Source of the DNA: Tolypothrix sp. PCC 7712
Lineage (GTDB): Bacteria > Cyanobacteriota > Cyanobacteriia > Cyanobacteriales > Nostocaceae
Direction: 5' to 3'
Assembly: GCF_025860405.1 (NCBI RefSeq)
Contig: NZ_CP063785.1
Location: 496,001 to 560,000, forward strand
Length of the DNA stretch: 64,000 bases
The notes beneath the pieces were generated by a model that was given only the letters and a program-made list of their open reading frames with translations, was not told where the DNA came from and searched no databases. This document shows positions 18,004 through 26,725 of this stretch, piece after piece (within the stretch, counting starts at the first letter, position 1; every line of letters begins with the position of its first letter). Position numbers and translations under genes: made by a program.

Positions 18004-18311
18004 AGAGTAAGTTAATTAAAAGAAGCAGTTTATCCGTCAATTTTTGGGAGTAGTTAGCCTGAGATGCAATTTTCCTAGCCTTTACCTAAATATTTACTGG
18101 CAATTTAGGCTACCGCAAGGCTAAATCTCCCAAAATAGCGAATCTTAAAACGCACCGAATCTATCAATTCTAGAATAAAAATATTTAGCCGCTTTTGACG
18201 CAGTCTTTACAATTTACCAATCAGGGACATCAATGTCGCTAGAATGGATACAAAAACACTAACTACAACCCCAGCATACTGGTTAAAGCAATTCAGGAGT
18301 TGAAACAGCAT

Positions 18312-18668
18312 ATGACACAAGCCACTCAGCCACAACAACGTGGAATTCAGTTAAGCGAAACCGCATTACGTCAAGTAAAATCTCTCCGTGACAGACAAAC
18401 TCAAGATTTATGCTTACGGGTAGGCGTAAGACAAGGCGGCTGTTCTGGGATGTCCTACATGATGGACTTTGAAGATGCCAGCAAGATTACCCCCCAGGAT
18501 GAGATTTTTGACTATGATGGCTTCAAAATTGTTTGCGATCGCAAAAGCCTATTATACCTCTATGGCTTGATGCTGGATTACAGCGATGCCATGATTGGTG
18601 GCGGCTTCCAATTCACTAACCCCAATGCCAACCAAACTTGTGGTTGCGGTAAGTCATTTGGTGTCTAG
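18312..18668 (+). CDS. iron-sulfur cluster assembly A-type carrier (IscA/SufA/HesB family)
   Basis: 118 residues from the ATG at 18312; an in-frame TTG at 18300 is unlikely. A-type carriers receive and deliver Fe-S clusters. The three ligand cysteines are present: Cys44 in [10 protein letters not shown] and Cys110/Cys112 in the C-terminal QTCGCGKSF. The line [24 protein letters not shown] is family-typical. Whether it is the SufA-like or IscA-like paralog cannot be decided here. It stands alone, divergent from the preceding gene. Confidence 0.93.
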   Translation: MTQATQPQQRGIQLSETALRQVKSLRDRQTQDLCLRVGVRQGGCSGMSYMMDFEDASKITPQDEIFDYDGFKIVCDRKSLLYLYGLMLDYSDAMIGGGFQFTNPNANQTCGCGKSFGV

Positions 18669-18762
18669 TCCACTGTCAAAAGTCAACAGTCAACAGCTTA
18701 AATTATTGATCCTTCACTATATGATCCTTTACTATTGACCCTTGACCCTTGACAACTGACCA

Positions 18763-19185
18763 ATGACTAATACTGTTGACTCCCTGTTTGATACAGGTTT
18801 AGAACGCTATAAAGCAGGAGAAAGCGCCGCTTCTTTAATTCCTGTTTTTAAAGAAGTTTGCGATCGCTCTCCTAAAAGTAGTTCTGCTTGGACTTGTTTG
18901 GCTTGGTTATATATGCTAGACAACAAAGCCAACTTAGCTTACAAAGCTGCACTCAAGGCAGTCAAGCTTAATCCTCAAGACCCACAAGCCAGAATTAATC
19001 TCGCCGTGGCGATGTTAGAAACCGGTCAAAAAGGTTTGCGGCAACATATTGATTTTGCCCAACAGTTAATTTTTGTAAATCAAGAATGGGAACAGGAAGT
19101 TAGAAACAGCATCGAAGATGGTTTAACTAGAAAACCAGATTGGCAGAGTTTGGCAAAAGTCAAAGGCTGGCTGTTTGATCAATAA
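18763..19185 (+). CDS. tetratricopeptide-repeat protein
   Basis: 140 residues with at least two TPR-like helical pairs (SSAWTCLAWLYMLDNKANLAYKA and DPQARINLAVAMLETGQ). No signal peptide. It lies 95 bp after the Fe-S carrier on the same strand; the gap contains CAACAGT and TTGACCC short repeats. A scaffold role in protein interaction is the usual TPR function; the partner is unknown. Confidence 0.8.
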   Translation: MTNTVDSLFDTGLERYKAGESAASLIPVFKEVCDRSPKSSSAWTCLAWLYMLDNKANLAYKAALKAVKLNPQDPQARINLAVAMLETGQKGLRQHIDFAQQLIFVNQEWEQEVRNSIEDGLTRKPDWQSLAKVKGWLFDQ

Positions 19186-19299
19186 AGGTTCTGAAGCTAG
19201 GGGCTAGGGTCTAGATAGTAGAATTATTGAGACTATAAAAATCAAGCTGAGTTTCTCATCCTTAGCTCCTAGTCCCTCACCTTCAATCACTATTTCTGT

Positions 19300-19542
19300 A
19301 TGAAAGATAAATTGTTAAGCTGGCTCAACTACATTTTAGTCGCAGATGTATTTCTGGTTTTGTTGGGCTTTGCCTGGTTTGCGATCGCAGTTATTGGAGA
19401 AGCTTCTGGTATCAATTTAGGGCTAGATTTGTGGCATCAACTCTGGCAACCTTTATTTAACCCCGCGCTGGGGATTCTTATGGGAGGCGCGTTACTCAGC
19501 GGTTTAATCAATTGGGTGTCGCGCAAATTCCAGGCTGATTAG
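19300..19542 (+). CDS. small membrane protein, unknown
   Basis: 80 residues with two predicted transmembrane helices (YILVADVFLVLLGFAWFAIA and ALGILMGGALLSGLINWV). Both ends are short and charged. The gene follows the TPR gene on the same strand after 114 bp. I recall similar short proteins only from cyanobacteria and assign no function. Confidence 0.65.
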   Translation: MKDKLLSWLNYILVADVFLVLLGFAWFAIAVIGEASGINLGLDLWHQLWQPLFNPALGILMGGALLSGLINWVSRKFQAD

Positions 19543-19563
19543 TTTAATTATTGACTGTTGACG

Positions 19564-20484
19564 TTATTGCAAAATTTCCCTAAGTGCTGCTGGTAATTCA
19601 GGATACTGATACTCAAAGCCTGATGCCACAGTGCGCTTAGGTAGCACGTTTTGACCTTCTAATACTACTTTTGCGCCATCTCCTAAAAGCGCTTCTAAAG
19701 CCAAAGCTGGTACAGGTAACCAAGAAGGACGATGCATTACTTGTCCCAGAGTTTGGCTTAACTCTGTCATCCGGACTGGATTTGGTGCAGTAGCATTATA
19801 TACACCTTCTATCTCTGGTTTGGCGATCGCTTGCAGAATCAGATTAACTCCGTCATCTAGATGAATCCACGAAAACCATTGCCTACCACTACCAATAGGG
19901 CCACCAGCAAAGAGTTTGAAGGGAGTAATCATTTTACCCAAAGCGCCACCCATTCCCAGAACAATACCAAACCGGAGAATTACTAAGCGTACACCAGCAT
20001 CTTTAACTTTGTTTGCTTCTGCTTCCCAAGCGAGACAGACTTCCGAGAGAAAATCATTTCCAGATTGGCTGGTTTCGTCAAAGGTAGCAGTTTCGCTAGT
20101 CCCATAGAACCCAATAGCTGAGGCGTTGACTAACACCTGTGGTTTGGGGTTAGCTTTAGCTATTGCTTCCACAATTTTTTGTGTTCCTAGCTGACGACTA
20201 TTCAGAATCTCTTGTTTGTGTTCTGGTGTCCAGCGTTCTTCAGCGATGGGTTCCCCTGCTAGGTTCACCACAGCATCACAGCCTGCGATCGCATCCTGCC
20301 AAGGGCCGGATACAGTGGGTGTATAGGCAATAATCTCTACATTGGAGAACGCTTGAGAGGGAAAAACTTTTCTGGCAAAGGTTGTATTACGAGTTAACAC
20401 TAACACGCTATGACCTTCCTGATGGAGTCGTGTTACCAAACGACTACCGATAAATCCTGATGCTCCCGCAATTGCTATTTTCAT
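19564..20484 (-). CDS. TIGR01777 family NAD(P)-binding oxidoreductase (SDR-type epimerase-like)
   Basis: 306 residues. The Rossmann motif is MKIAIAGASGFIGSRLV; NLAGEPIAEERWTPEHKQEI and SAIGFYG (family Tyr region) follow, and the C-terminal domain DUF1731-like segment is LPVPALALEALLGDGAKVVL. These features define the YfcH/SulA-like extended SDR group. Plant and cyanobacterial members have been linked to plastid or cell-division roles, but the substrate is unknown. It is convergent with the small membrane gene. Confidence 0.9.
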   Translation of the reverse strand: MKIAIAGASGFIGSRLVTRLHQEGHSVLVLTRNTTFARKVFPSQAFSNVEIIAYTPTVSGPWQDAIAGCDAVVNLAGEPIAEERWTPEHKQEILNSRQLGTQKIVEAIAKANPKPQVLVNASAIGFYGTSETATFDETSQSGNDFLSEVCLAWEAEANKVKDAGVRLVILRFGIVLGMGGALGKMITPFKLFAGGPIGSGRQWFSWIHLDDGVNLILQAIAKPEIEGVYNATAPNPVRMTELSQTLGQVMHRPSWLPVPALALEALLGDGAKVVLEGQNVLPKRTVASGFEYQYPELPAALREILQ

Positions 20485-20676
20485 AATCCTCTACCTCCGC
20501 CAAAACCTATTTTAAAGTTTTTTATCAAATTTTCAGCTTGTAACGTTTTTCTTTTTGGGTAAAAAGACTTGGTTTGAGATTTTGGATGAGATTTCTTTAA
20601 TGAATCTGTAATCACTTGCTGTTTACATGCTTCGATATTATAGGATGGACGGAGTGTTGCAAGGCGTGGGGCTATT

Positions 20677-21024
20677 ATGGCTCGCTATACCTGTTCATTT
20701 ATTGTTTCTGTTGCTGTTGAGCATCTCCAGCCGTTGCTTGTAGATTTGCTACAAGACTGTGAATTTGATATTCAATACTACACAGGCGATTACATTATGG
20801 CTCGAGAGATACCTGGGACTGTTCCATTTTCTAAAATGGTTAAAGTGGAAGTACTGATTGATAAATCGACAGCCACCGAAACAGAAACCCGGATGAGTAT
20901 TGTGGTTAAAAATGAGGAACTGCCACTCCAACTAGATAATCACTGCCGACAAATGTTTGAATTTATCAAGCAGGCGATTGAACATAGTCGCCATTGGCAT
21001 TTGATTGAAAGTTTAGCAGGGTAA
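20677..21024 (+). CDS. conserved hypothetical protein
   Basis: 115 residues, soluble, mixed alpha/beta. It opens MARYTCSFIVSVAVEHLQPL and has a hydrophobic-charged alternation (MVKVEVLIDKSTATETETRM) suggesting a beta sheet, then a C-terminal helix rich in His (IEHSRHWHLIESL). I do not recognise a named domain. The start at 20677 is the first ATG after GGGGC. Confidence 0.6.
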   Translation: MARYTCSFIVSVAVEHLQPLLVDLLQDCEFDIQYYTGDYIMAREIPGTVPFSKMVKVEVLIDKSTATETETRMSIVVKNEELPLQLDNHCRQMFEFIKQAIEHSRHWHLIESLAG

Positions 21025-21180
21025 TTTTTGCTACATATTATTTTAGGCATCGGCTGCGGCTAGCTTCAGGCAAAGCTAGCTCAAGCGACGCGCCAAAAAT
21101 TATACTCATACCAATTTTAGATTGTGAATTTAGCTCAAAATTCCTCACAACAGACTTTTCGAGCCAACTCCGTTGTATAG

Positions 21181-21308
21181 CAGGACTTACGCAAGCAAAA
21201 TTTGTCATTGCGACCGGAACGAAGTGTAGGGAAGCAATCCCAGAATCTCAGGCGATTACGTCGCTGCGCTCGTAATGACGTAATTACGTGACTTTTGCGT
21301 AAGTCCTA
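21181..21308 (+). mobile_element. 128-bp MITE, family A, copy 2
   Basis: Ends CAGGACTTACGCAAGCAAAA and (reverse) TAGGACTTACGCAAAAGTCA. Flanked by TATAG at 21176-21180 and 21309-21313. It occupies the 415-bp gap between the hypothetical gene and the FHA gene; the rest of that gap shows nothing recognisable. Confidence 0.92.
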
Positions 21309-21439
21309 TATAGGTCTGATTATGTCCAACTGATCATGACAAACAGTAGCTTACAGCTTTTGTATCTGTAAGCAGTTAAAAGATTGGCAGCTTGAAATTT
21401 TTTTGAGCAAGCGCCTCTGATTTGATAATTTTATGGGTT

Positions 21440-21943
21440 TTAGATTTCCTCTAAATCATCAGTCATACCCGGATTTATTAGTGTAATATCATACTCACTA
21501 GCATCCGTCATACCTGAGCGATGAGTATTTCTTAACAAGTAATAAATGGCACGTACTTGTGGGCCAAAAACAATCTCGTCTTCATTTCTCAGATCGTGGG
21601 ATTGCATCTTTCGCCCATTAATCATGAGACCGTTAGAACTGAGTTTGCCTTTAGCATCGCCATCAACAATTCGGTAATAATAGCTATGGCCATCCAGTTC
21701 GCGTGGTAACCTTACCAAGGTGGCATGGCGGCGAGAGACAAACTGCGACACCAATCGGATATTGCAATCGCGGTCTCTACCGATAGAGTAGATGGGATTT
21801 TCTAGCGAAAATTCCTTACGACCTTGATCATCCTCCAGAATCAGAAGATGGCTTTCGTTGGTTTCTGCGGCCATTGATGCGTCGTTGCTAAAATCGCTTG
21901 AAATTTGATTGCTGAAGATGTGTTTAATATAGTTTCCTGCCAT
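21440..21943 (-). CDS. FHA-domain protein
   Basis: 167 residues with one forkhead-associated domain, which binds phosphothreonine peptides. The core is IYSIGRDRDCNIRLV followed by QFVSRRHATLVRL and SSNGLMINGRKM (the GR, SxRH and NG signatures). A variable N-terminal 35 residues precede it, and an in-frame ATG at AAETNESHLL could be the true start. No kinase domain lies nearby. It probably reads Ser/Thr kinase signalling, which is plentiful in these cyanobacteria. Confidence 0.9.
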   Translation of the reverse strand: MAGNYIKHIFSNQISSDFSNDASMAAETNESHLLILEDDQGRKEFSLENPIYSIGRDRDCNIRLVSQFVSRRHATLVRLPRELDGHSYYYRIVDGDAKGKLSSNGLMINGRKMQSHDLRNEDEIVFGPQVRAIYYLLRNTHRSGMTDASEYDITLINPGMTDDLEEI

Positions 21944-22154
21944 TATTACGCATTACAGTCTGTGGTACTGCTTTAATAAGCATTTAAGTGCATTTTGACT
22001 CAATAGAGTAGAATATTGCTCTTCTACTCCTGCTATTTTCATTTTAGGAAGATTCTCAACAGATGTGGTAGATGCATCAATCCTGATGATTAGTAAATCT
22101 GCCGAGAAAGGCAGAATTGCGATTGAGTTGAGAGTATTATCTCCTAAAAGAAAT

Positions 22155-24626
22155 TTACGGTCGATGAGCCAAACGCCGTAATAAAACTGAGTTACTAACA
22201 ACACTAACTGAGCTGAATGCCATTAATGCGGCGGCACCAGATGGGCTAAGGAGAAAACCCAAACTTGGTAACAAAACACCTGCTGCTAAGGGAATACCAA
22301 TTGTATTATATGCAAAAGCCCAGAATAAATTCTGACGGATTTTGTTGAATGTGGCACGGCTGAGGTGAATTGATTCCACAACATCGCTGAGGCGATCGCG
22401 CATTAATACAATAGCAGCAGTTTCCATTGCCACATCGGAACCTGAATACAATGCAATTCCCACATCTGCTTGCGATAAAGCAGGCGCATCATTAATTCCA
22501 TCTCCCACCATTGCCACAATAGCTTGTGGTTTGGAGTTGTTTGTCATTTCGCCAGCTTGCAGGGATTGGATGGCTGCGGCTTTTTTACTGGGGGGAACAC
22601 CAGCTATGACATCATCGCTACTTAGTCCCAGTTGTTTACCGATCGCACTCGCGGCTTCTTGGCGATCGCCACTGAGTAACATTACCCGTAAACCCATCTG
22701 GCGCAATTTATCGACTGTAGCTTTGGCATCTGGCCTGAGAGTATCGGCAACGCCAATAATTCCGGTTAAAATCCCGCCTACTGCTACACAAACAACTGTT
22801 TTCCCCTCTGCGGCTAACTTTTGGCTTAACTGTTGTGCAGTCTCGCTAATGGCAATTCCGTGCCAACTCAACCATTCCCAATTTCCCAATAAGACATTTT
22901 TACCTTGGACTACAGCCGATACTCCTAGTCCTGGTTCTGTATGAAACTCTACAGCCTCAGGGATAGTTAATTCTTGTCGCTGTGCTTCCTGCTGAATGGC
23001 TTTAGCAAGAGGGTGGAATGTGCCGCTTTCTACAGCCGCAGCAAATTGGAGAAGAGACTGAGGGTTAGGAACTAGAGAAAATTCGCCCTCAGAGGCTAAT
23101 TCTTCAATTAGCAGACAATCTGTAACGGTGGGATTACCTGTAGTTAACGTGCCAGTTTTATCAAAGACTACTGTATCTAGCTGGTGAACTCGTTCCAAAA
23201 CGTCACCGCCTTTGATTAACAAACCCCGTTCTGCACCTAAGCCAGTCCCAACGAGAATGGCTGTAGGTGTAGCCAAACCTAAAGCACAAGGACAAGCCAC
23301 CACCATAACTGCGATCGCTAATTTTAAGCTGATCAGGAGTGGAGAATAATGAGCGGTAAGTGCTGAGTGCTGAGTGCTGAGTGGCGAGTGGTGGGCCATT
23401 TCCATGCTGGTTGACATGGCAATATCTGGCCAGATGTGAACACCAAAGAAATACCAAAAGACAAAGGTTAATGAAGCGGCTGCTAATACACCATAGGTAA
23501 AGTAACCAGCTACTGTATCAGCTAATTTCTGAACAGGTGCTTTGCGGGTTTGGGCATCTTCCACCAGGGCGACAATGTGGGCTAATGTGGTATCGCTACC
23601 TGTACGGGTGGCTTGAATTGCGATCGCCCCTGATTGATTAATAGTACCGGCTGTAACAAAATCTCCAGGTTGCTTAATTACTGGTACAGCTTCCCCTGTC
23701 AGCATGGATTCATCAACTGTGGTTTGTCCCCACCGCACCTCACCATCAACGGGGATTTTATCACCAGGCAATATCTGTAACCATTCACCTACTCGCACTT
23801 GTTCGGCAGGAATCTCGATGCTAGCAGAACCGATAACAGCATCTCGACCTGCACCATTACTTTCTTGCCCAATTTTCTCCGGGTTAGCAATCAACCGCGC
23901 TATTTGTGGCTGCAATGCTAGCAGTTGCCGAAACGCTGCCGCAGCGCGACCTCTAGCTTGTTGTTCTAATGTCCGCCCCAAAAGAATGAAGCCTAACATC
24001 ATCACTGGTTCGTCAAAGAAGCATTCCCAACCCATTTGGGGGAAGAGTAGCGCCACCAAACTGGCTGTATAGGCTGTTAAGGTTCCCAAGCCGATCAAAG
24101 TATTCATGTTGGGCGCATTTCGCCGCCAGCCTAGCCAGCCATCAACTAAAATCGGGCGACCAGGAAATAGTATCGCCACTGTTGCCAGGCCACAATGGAA
24201 CCAGATGTTATTTAAAATTGGCAGATTTGAGCCGCTAATCGTACCAAAATGCCCAATTGCTGAAAAAACTAAGAGCAAGCCAGCAACTACTAATTGCTTG
24301 AGTGCAGAGTGCATTTCTCGGTGCTGACGTGCTTCTGGATCTTCTCTAGTTGATGCGCTGGCGGCCGTTCGAGGCTGAGTAGGGAAGCCATTGGCACTCA
24401 AATGCTTTGCCAATTGTTCAGCATCCACTACACCCACTTCTGACTCTACAACTGCGACCTCAGTTGCCAGGTTTACACAGGCACTCTTGACTCCTGGATG
24501 TTGAGTTAGCTGCCTTTCTACTGCTTTCACACACCCAGCACACTTCATGCCCCCAACATCCAGAATTATTTTCTCTGTAATGGGCATCATTTCTGGGGTG
24601 AGATTCGTTTTGGGAACAAGTTGCAT
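22155..24626 (-). CDS. copper-translocating P1B-type ATPase, CtaA-like
   Basis: 823 residues; pumps Cu(I) across the membrane. The N-terminal metal-binding domain has GGMKCAGCVKAVERQL (CXXC), as in CtaA importers that supply thylakoid copper proteins. Further motifs are the TGEA actuator loop (SMLTGEAVPV), the membrane CPC motif (VACPCALGLATP), the phosphorylation site DKTGTLTTG and the hinge GDGINDAP. Just before the CPC helix there is an unusual loop, HHSPLSTQHSALTAHYSPL, encoded by a heptamer repeat. PacS is the alternative paralog. Start ATG 24626 or the downstream M at residue 13. Confidence 0.92.
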   Translation of the reverse strand: MQLVPKTNLTPEMMPITEKIILDVGGMKCAGCVKAVERQLTQHPGVKSACVNLATEVAVVESEVGVVDAEQLAKHLSANGFPTQPRTAASASTREDPEARQHREMHSALKQLVVAGLLLVFSAIGHFGTISGSNLPILNNIWFHCGLATVAILFPGRPILVDGWLGWRRNAPNMNTLIGLGTLTAYTASLVALLFPQMGWECFFDEPVMMLGFILLGRTLEQQARGRAAAAFRQLLALQPQIARLIANPEKIGQESNGAGRDAVIGSASIEIPAEQVRVGEWLQILPGDKIPVDGEVRWGQTTVDESMLTGEAVPVIKQPGDFVTAGTINQSGAIAIQATRTGSDTTLAHIVALVEDAQTRKAPVQKLADTVAGYFTYGVLAAASLTFVFWYFFGVHIWPDIAMSTSMEMAHHSPLSTQHSALTAHYSPLLISLKLAIAVMVVACPCALGLATPTAILVGTGLGAERGLLIKGGDVLERVHQLDTVVFDKTGTLTTGNPTVTDCLLIEELASEGEFSLVPNPQSLLQFAAAVESGTFHPLAKAIQQEAQRQELTIPEAVEFHTEPGLGVSAVVQGKNVLLGNWEWLSWHGIAISETAQQLSQKLAAEGKTVVCVAVGGILTGIIGVADTLRPDAKATVDKLRQMGLRVMLLSGDRQEAASAIGKQLGLSSDDVIAGVPPSKKAAAIQSLQAGEMTNNSKPQAIVAMVGDGINDAPALSQADVGIALYSGSDVAMETAAIVLMRDRLSDVVESIHLSRATFNKIRQNLFWAFAYNTIGIPLAAGVLLPSLGFLLSPSGAAALMAFSSVSVVSNSVLLRRLAHRP
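23359..23393. repeat. heptamer repeat inside the copper ATPase gene
   Basis: Five consecutive 7-bp units, three perfect AGTGCTG and two variants (AGTGGCG, AGTGGTG). Five units add 35 bp. The frame stays open and encodes a Ser/His-rich loop between transmembrane segments. Such repeats are normally intergenic in this genome. Confidence 0.85.
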
Positions 24627-24740
24627 GGCAAGAGTTTAGTTAAATTCGCTGCAATTTTCAACGCTCATTACAAGCGTCCTAATTTGAGGGTAGGCGAAAT
24701 TTTGAACTAAGACTGCTTGTCGCAGATAAATTTAAATAAG

Positions 24741-24947
24741 GGATTGGGGAACTCGGGGCCCCCTCTGGGGATAAGGGGTAATGGGGATTGGGGAGATGAG
24801 GGAGATGAGGGAGATGAGGGAGATGAGGGAGATGAGGGAGATGAGGGAGATGAGGGAGATGAGGGGGATGAGGGGGATGAGGGAGAATCCTAAACGAATT
24901 TCTTAATTACGAATTACGAATTACGAATTACGAATTACGAATTACGA
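24741..24947. repeat. short tandem repeat cluster
   Basis: It starts with the G/C-run unit found inverted at 2503-2550. About ten GGGAGATGA nonamers follow (about 24795-24890), then GAATTAC heptamers up to 24947. It fills the gap upstream of the copper ATPase. Confidence 0.9.
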
Positions 24948-25112
24948 ATTCTTATAAGATACATAGACTAATGCTGCAATTTGGATAGGCAGAAAAGCAA
25001 TTATGCTTTTTAGAAAATAGTTTATTTCTAGATTAGACATTGTGATGAAATATGCCGCACCAACTAGCAAGAAAAAGGCTAAGGAAAGTTTTTGATGTTT
25101 GATGTTGAGCAT
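24942..25112 (-). CDS. possible small two-helix membrane protein
   Basis: A 56-residue frame from the ATG at 25112. Two hydrophobic stretches (LSLAFFLLVGAAYFIT and IIAFLPIQIAALVYVSY) flank a short polar loop. The stop codon TAA lies in the GAATTAC repeat array, so the C-terminus may have been set by repeat expansion. No recognisable family; coding status uncertain. Confidence 0.4.
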   Translation of the reverse strand: MLNIKHQKLSLAFFLLVGAAYFITMSNLEINYFLKSIIAFLPIQIAALVYVSYKNS

Positions 25113-25302
25113 AATGGTAGATATAAAATGTCAATATATAGAGTTGCTTGCAGAAAGTTTATTTTATTGATGATATCGATTGTTTTCAGATAACCGACTT
25201 TTTATAAAAGTCGGTTATCTCAATATTTATGCATGATTTAGGATTTGTATATGCATTTAGCTTACATAGCCTGAAATATCAGTGAGATTGTGAGCTATAA
25301 AT

Positions 25303-25578
25303 CTAAAACCAGCCCTGCTTATTGACAAAATAAGTGTCTACAAATTCTTCTTGAGACTTGTTTAAGTAGATCATGCCTTCAATCAAACCTATAAGTTGCA
25401 TAATTAACAAAGTAAAACCGTAGGTAAAAGTACCGCCGACTACGGTGATAACTAGCATAATGAAGCCTTCTGGAGCATAACCAAGAATAAACTTATGTAC
25501 TCCAAAACCACCGAAAATAATGCCACAGTAACCAGCGATTAGTTGTTTGTTCGCTTGGCTGGAGTTGAGATTTGCCAT
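25303..25578 (-). CDS. TM2 domain-containing membrane protein
   Basis: 91 residues. The TM2 signature is present: a first helix IAGYCGIIFGGFGVHKFILGY with the GxHKFYLG-like motif, a short turn, and a second helix region including MLVITVVGGTFTYGFTLLIMQLIGLIEGM. TM2 proteins are small integral membrane proteins of unknown biochemical role, often seen next to stress or envelope genes. It stands alone here. Confidence 0.85.
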   Translation of the reverse strand: MANLNSSQANKQLIAGYCGIIFGGFGVHKFILGYAPEGFIMLVITVVGGTFTYGFTLLIMQLIGLIEGMIYLNKSQEEFVDTYFVNKQGWF

Positions 25579-26725
25579 ATTGACTGCTGCTCCTGGAGAA
25601 ATAGGGGGTAATTTTAAATGATTCTTTCAGAAAAGTAGTAAATATATTCACTGAGGAAATATATTTTTACTTTCCCTAACGAAAAAGCTCTAATTTAGAT
25701 AAATAAGCATAACCAAATTGTCACGATACCTGAGGAATCGTCAGCATAATGGTTAAGGGTTAAAGATAAGGATAGAAAGGAAAAGGAAAACCTTTAACCA
25801 TCACCCATAAATTTTTTACCCAAATTAAACTTTCTGTTCAAAATGTTGAATCGAGTACTTTTGAAACAGAGGTTATTTGATATTGTTTGGAACTATATCG
25901 TGCTTCGATACCTGAGTGACTTTTGTATCTTTAGGCTACAAATTTCAACAGATGAGTTTTGCCAAATCTTAGGTGAATTTTTCTCTTGAGGAGAATTCAC
26001 TTTCAATTATCAGCAAATACCCCTATGTTGGAATACCCCTATTTACAAGTTCATCAGTTTTATGTCCGGAATTTTTTGGATATGGCTGCAATGATGAGGA
26101 TATATTTAATGGAAACTTTATAGAAAGTACCAGTATAGGCATCTTCCCACACAAAAGAAACAATTTTTCCACTACCAAAATACATGGAAGTAGATTGTGC
26201 AAAAACTCATCAATCACTGCTAGCTGCTTTCCCAAGCATTCTGAAACAGAATTTTTGGGAAGCTAATCCCTATCTCTACAAGGACTGATATGGCTTAGAG
26301 GTGACTCAATGTCACTCTAGAAATTTACTATGTATTTTTTGGTATTGCTGAAGAGGTTTGTACCACCAGCAATATTGACCCTAAAAATAGCATTTATTGA
26401 TGGTAAGTACTGACTGAGAAAAGTGCTAAGTATCGAGTAAAAAAATACTCCTACTTAGTCTCTAGCCTCTCAATACTTTTCGGTTAAGGGGAAAAAGGGG
26501 AATGGGAAAAGGGAAAGAAACAACCTTTCACCCTTACCCTTTAACCTTTTTCCCAAAAGCTATTTTGAGTTCAAAACGCTATCCCTTGTAGTATTGTCTC
26601 GCTCTAGCTTCTCTTCTCTACTTTGTGGCTGGCTTTATAGCTGCAATGATTGTCATATATTATTGCCATATATGGAGATGAAAGCAAATATTTTTCTGCT
26701 TCGGCAACCGTGAATTTACGTATAA
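25579..26725. other. gene-free interval with one repeat element
   Basis: About 1.1 kb. It contains a GTTAAGGGTTAAAG-type sequence near 25750, degenerate open frames on both strands at 25973-26266 that look unlike proteins, and the 126-bp element at 26471-26596. No RNA gene seen. Confidence 0.5.
26471..26596. mobile_element. 126-bp MITE-like element, second copy
   Basis: Ends CAATACTTTTCGGTTAAGG (left) and AGTATTG (right). Length is identical to the copy at 13170-13295, and the interior is a similar GGGGAAAAAGGGG / CCCTTTAACC arrangement. I could not see a matching target duplication here, so this copy may be older or rearranged. Confidence 0.7.

Noticed and set aside
21953..22204. 83-codon minus-strand frame after the copper ATPase
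   Set aside because: It overlaps the end of the ATPase gene in another frame and has no start signal; the remaining 200 bp are intergenic.
25973..26266. Overlapping open frames on both strands in the 25.6-26.7 kb gap
   Set aside because: Neither has a ribosome binding site or a recognisable motif; opposite-strand openness suggests chance. A decayed gene cannot be excluded.
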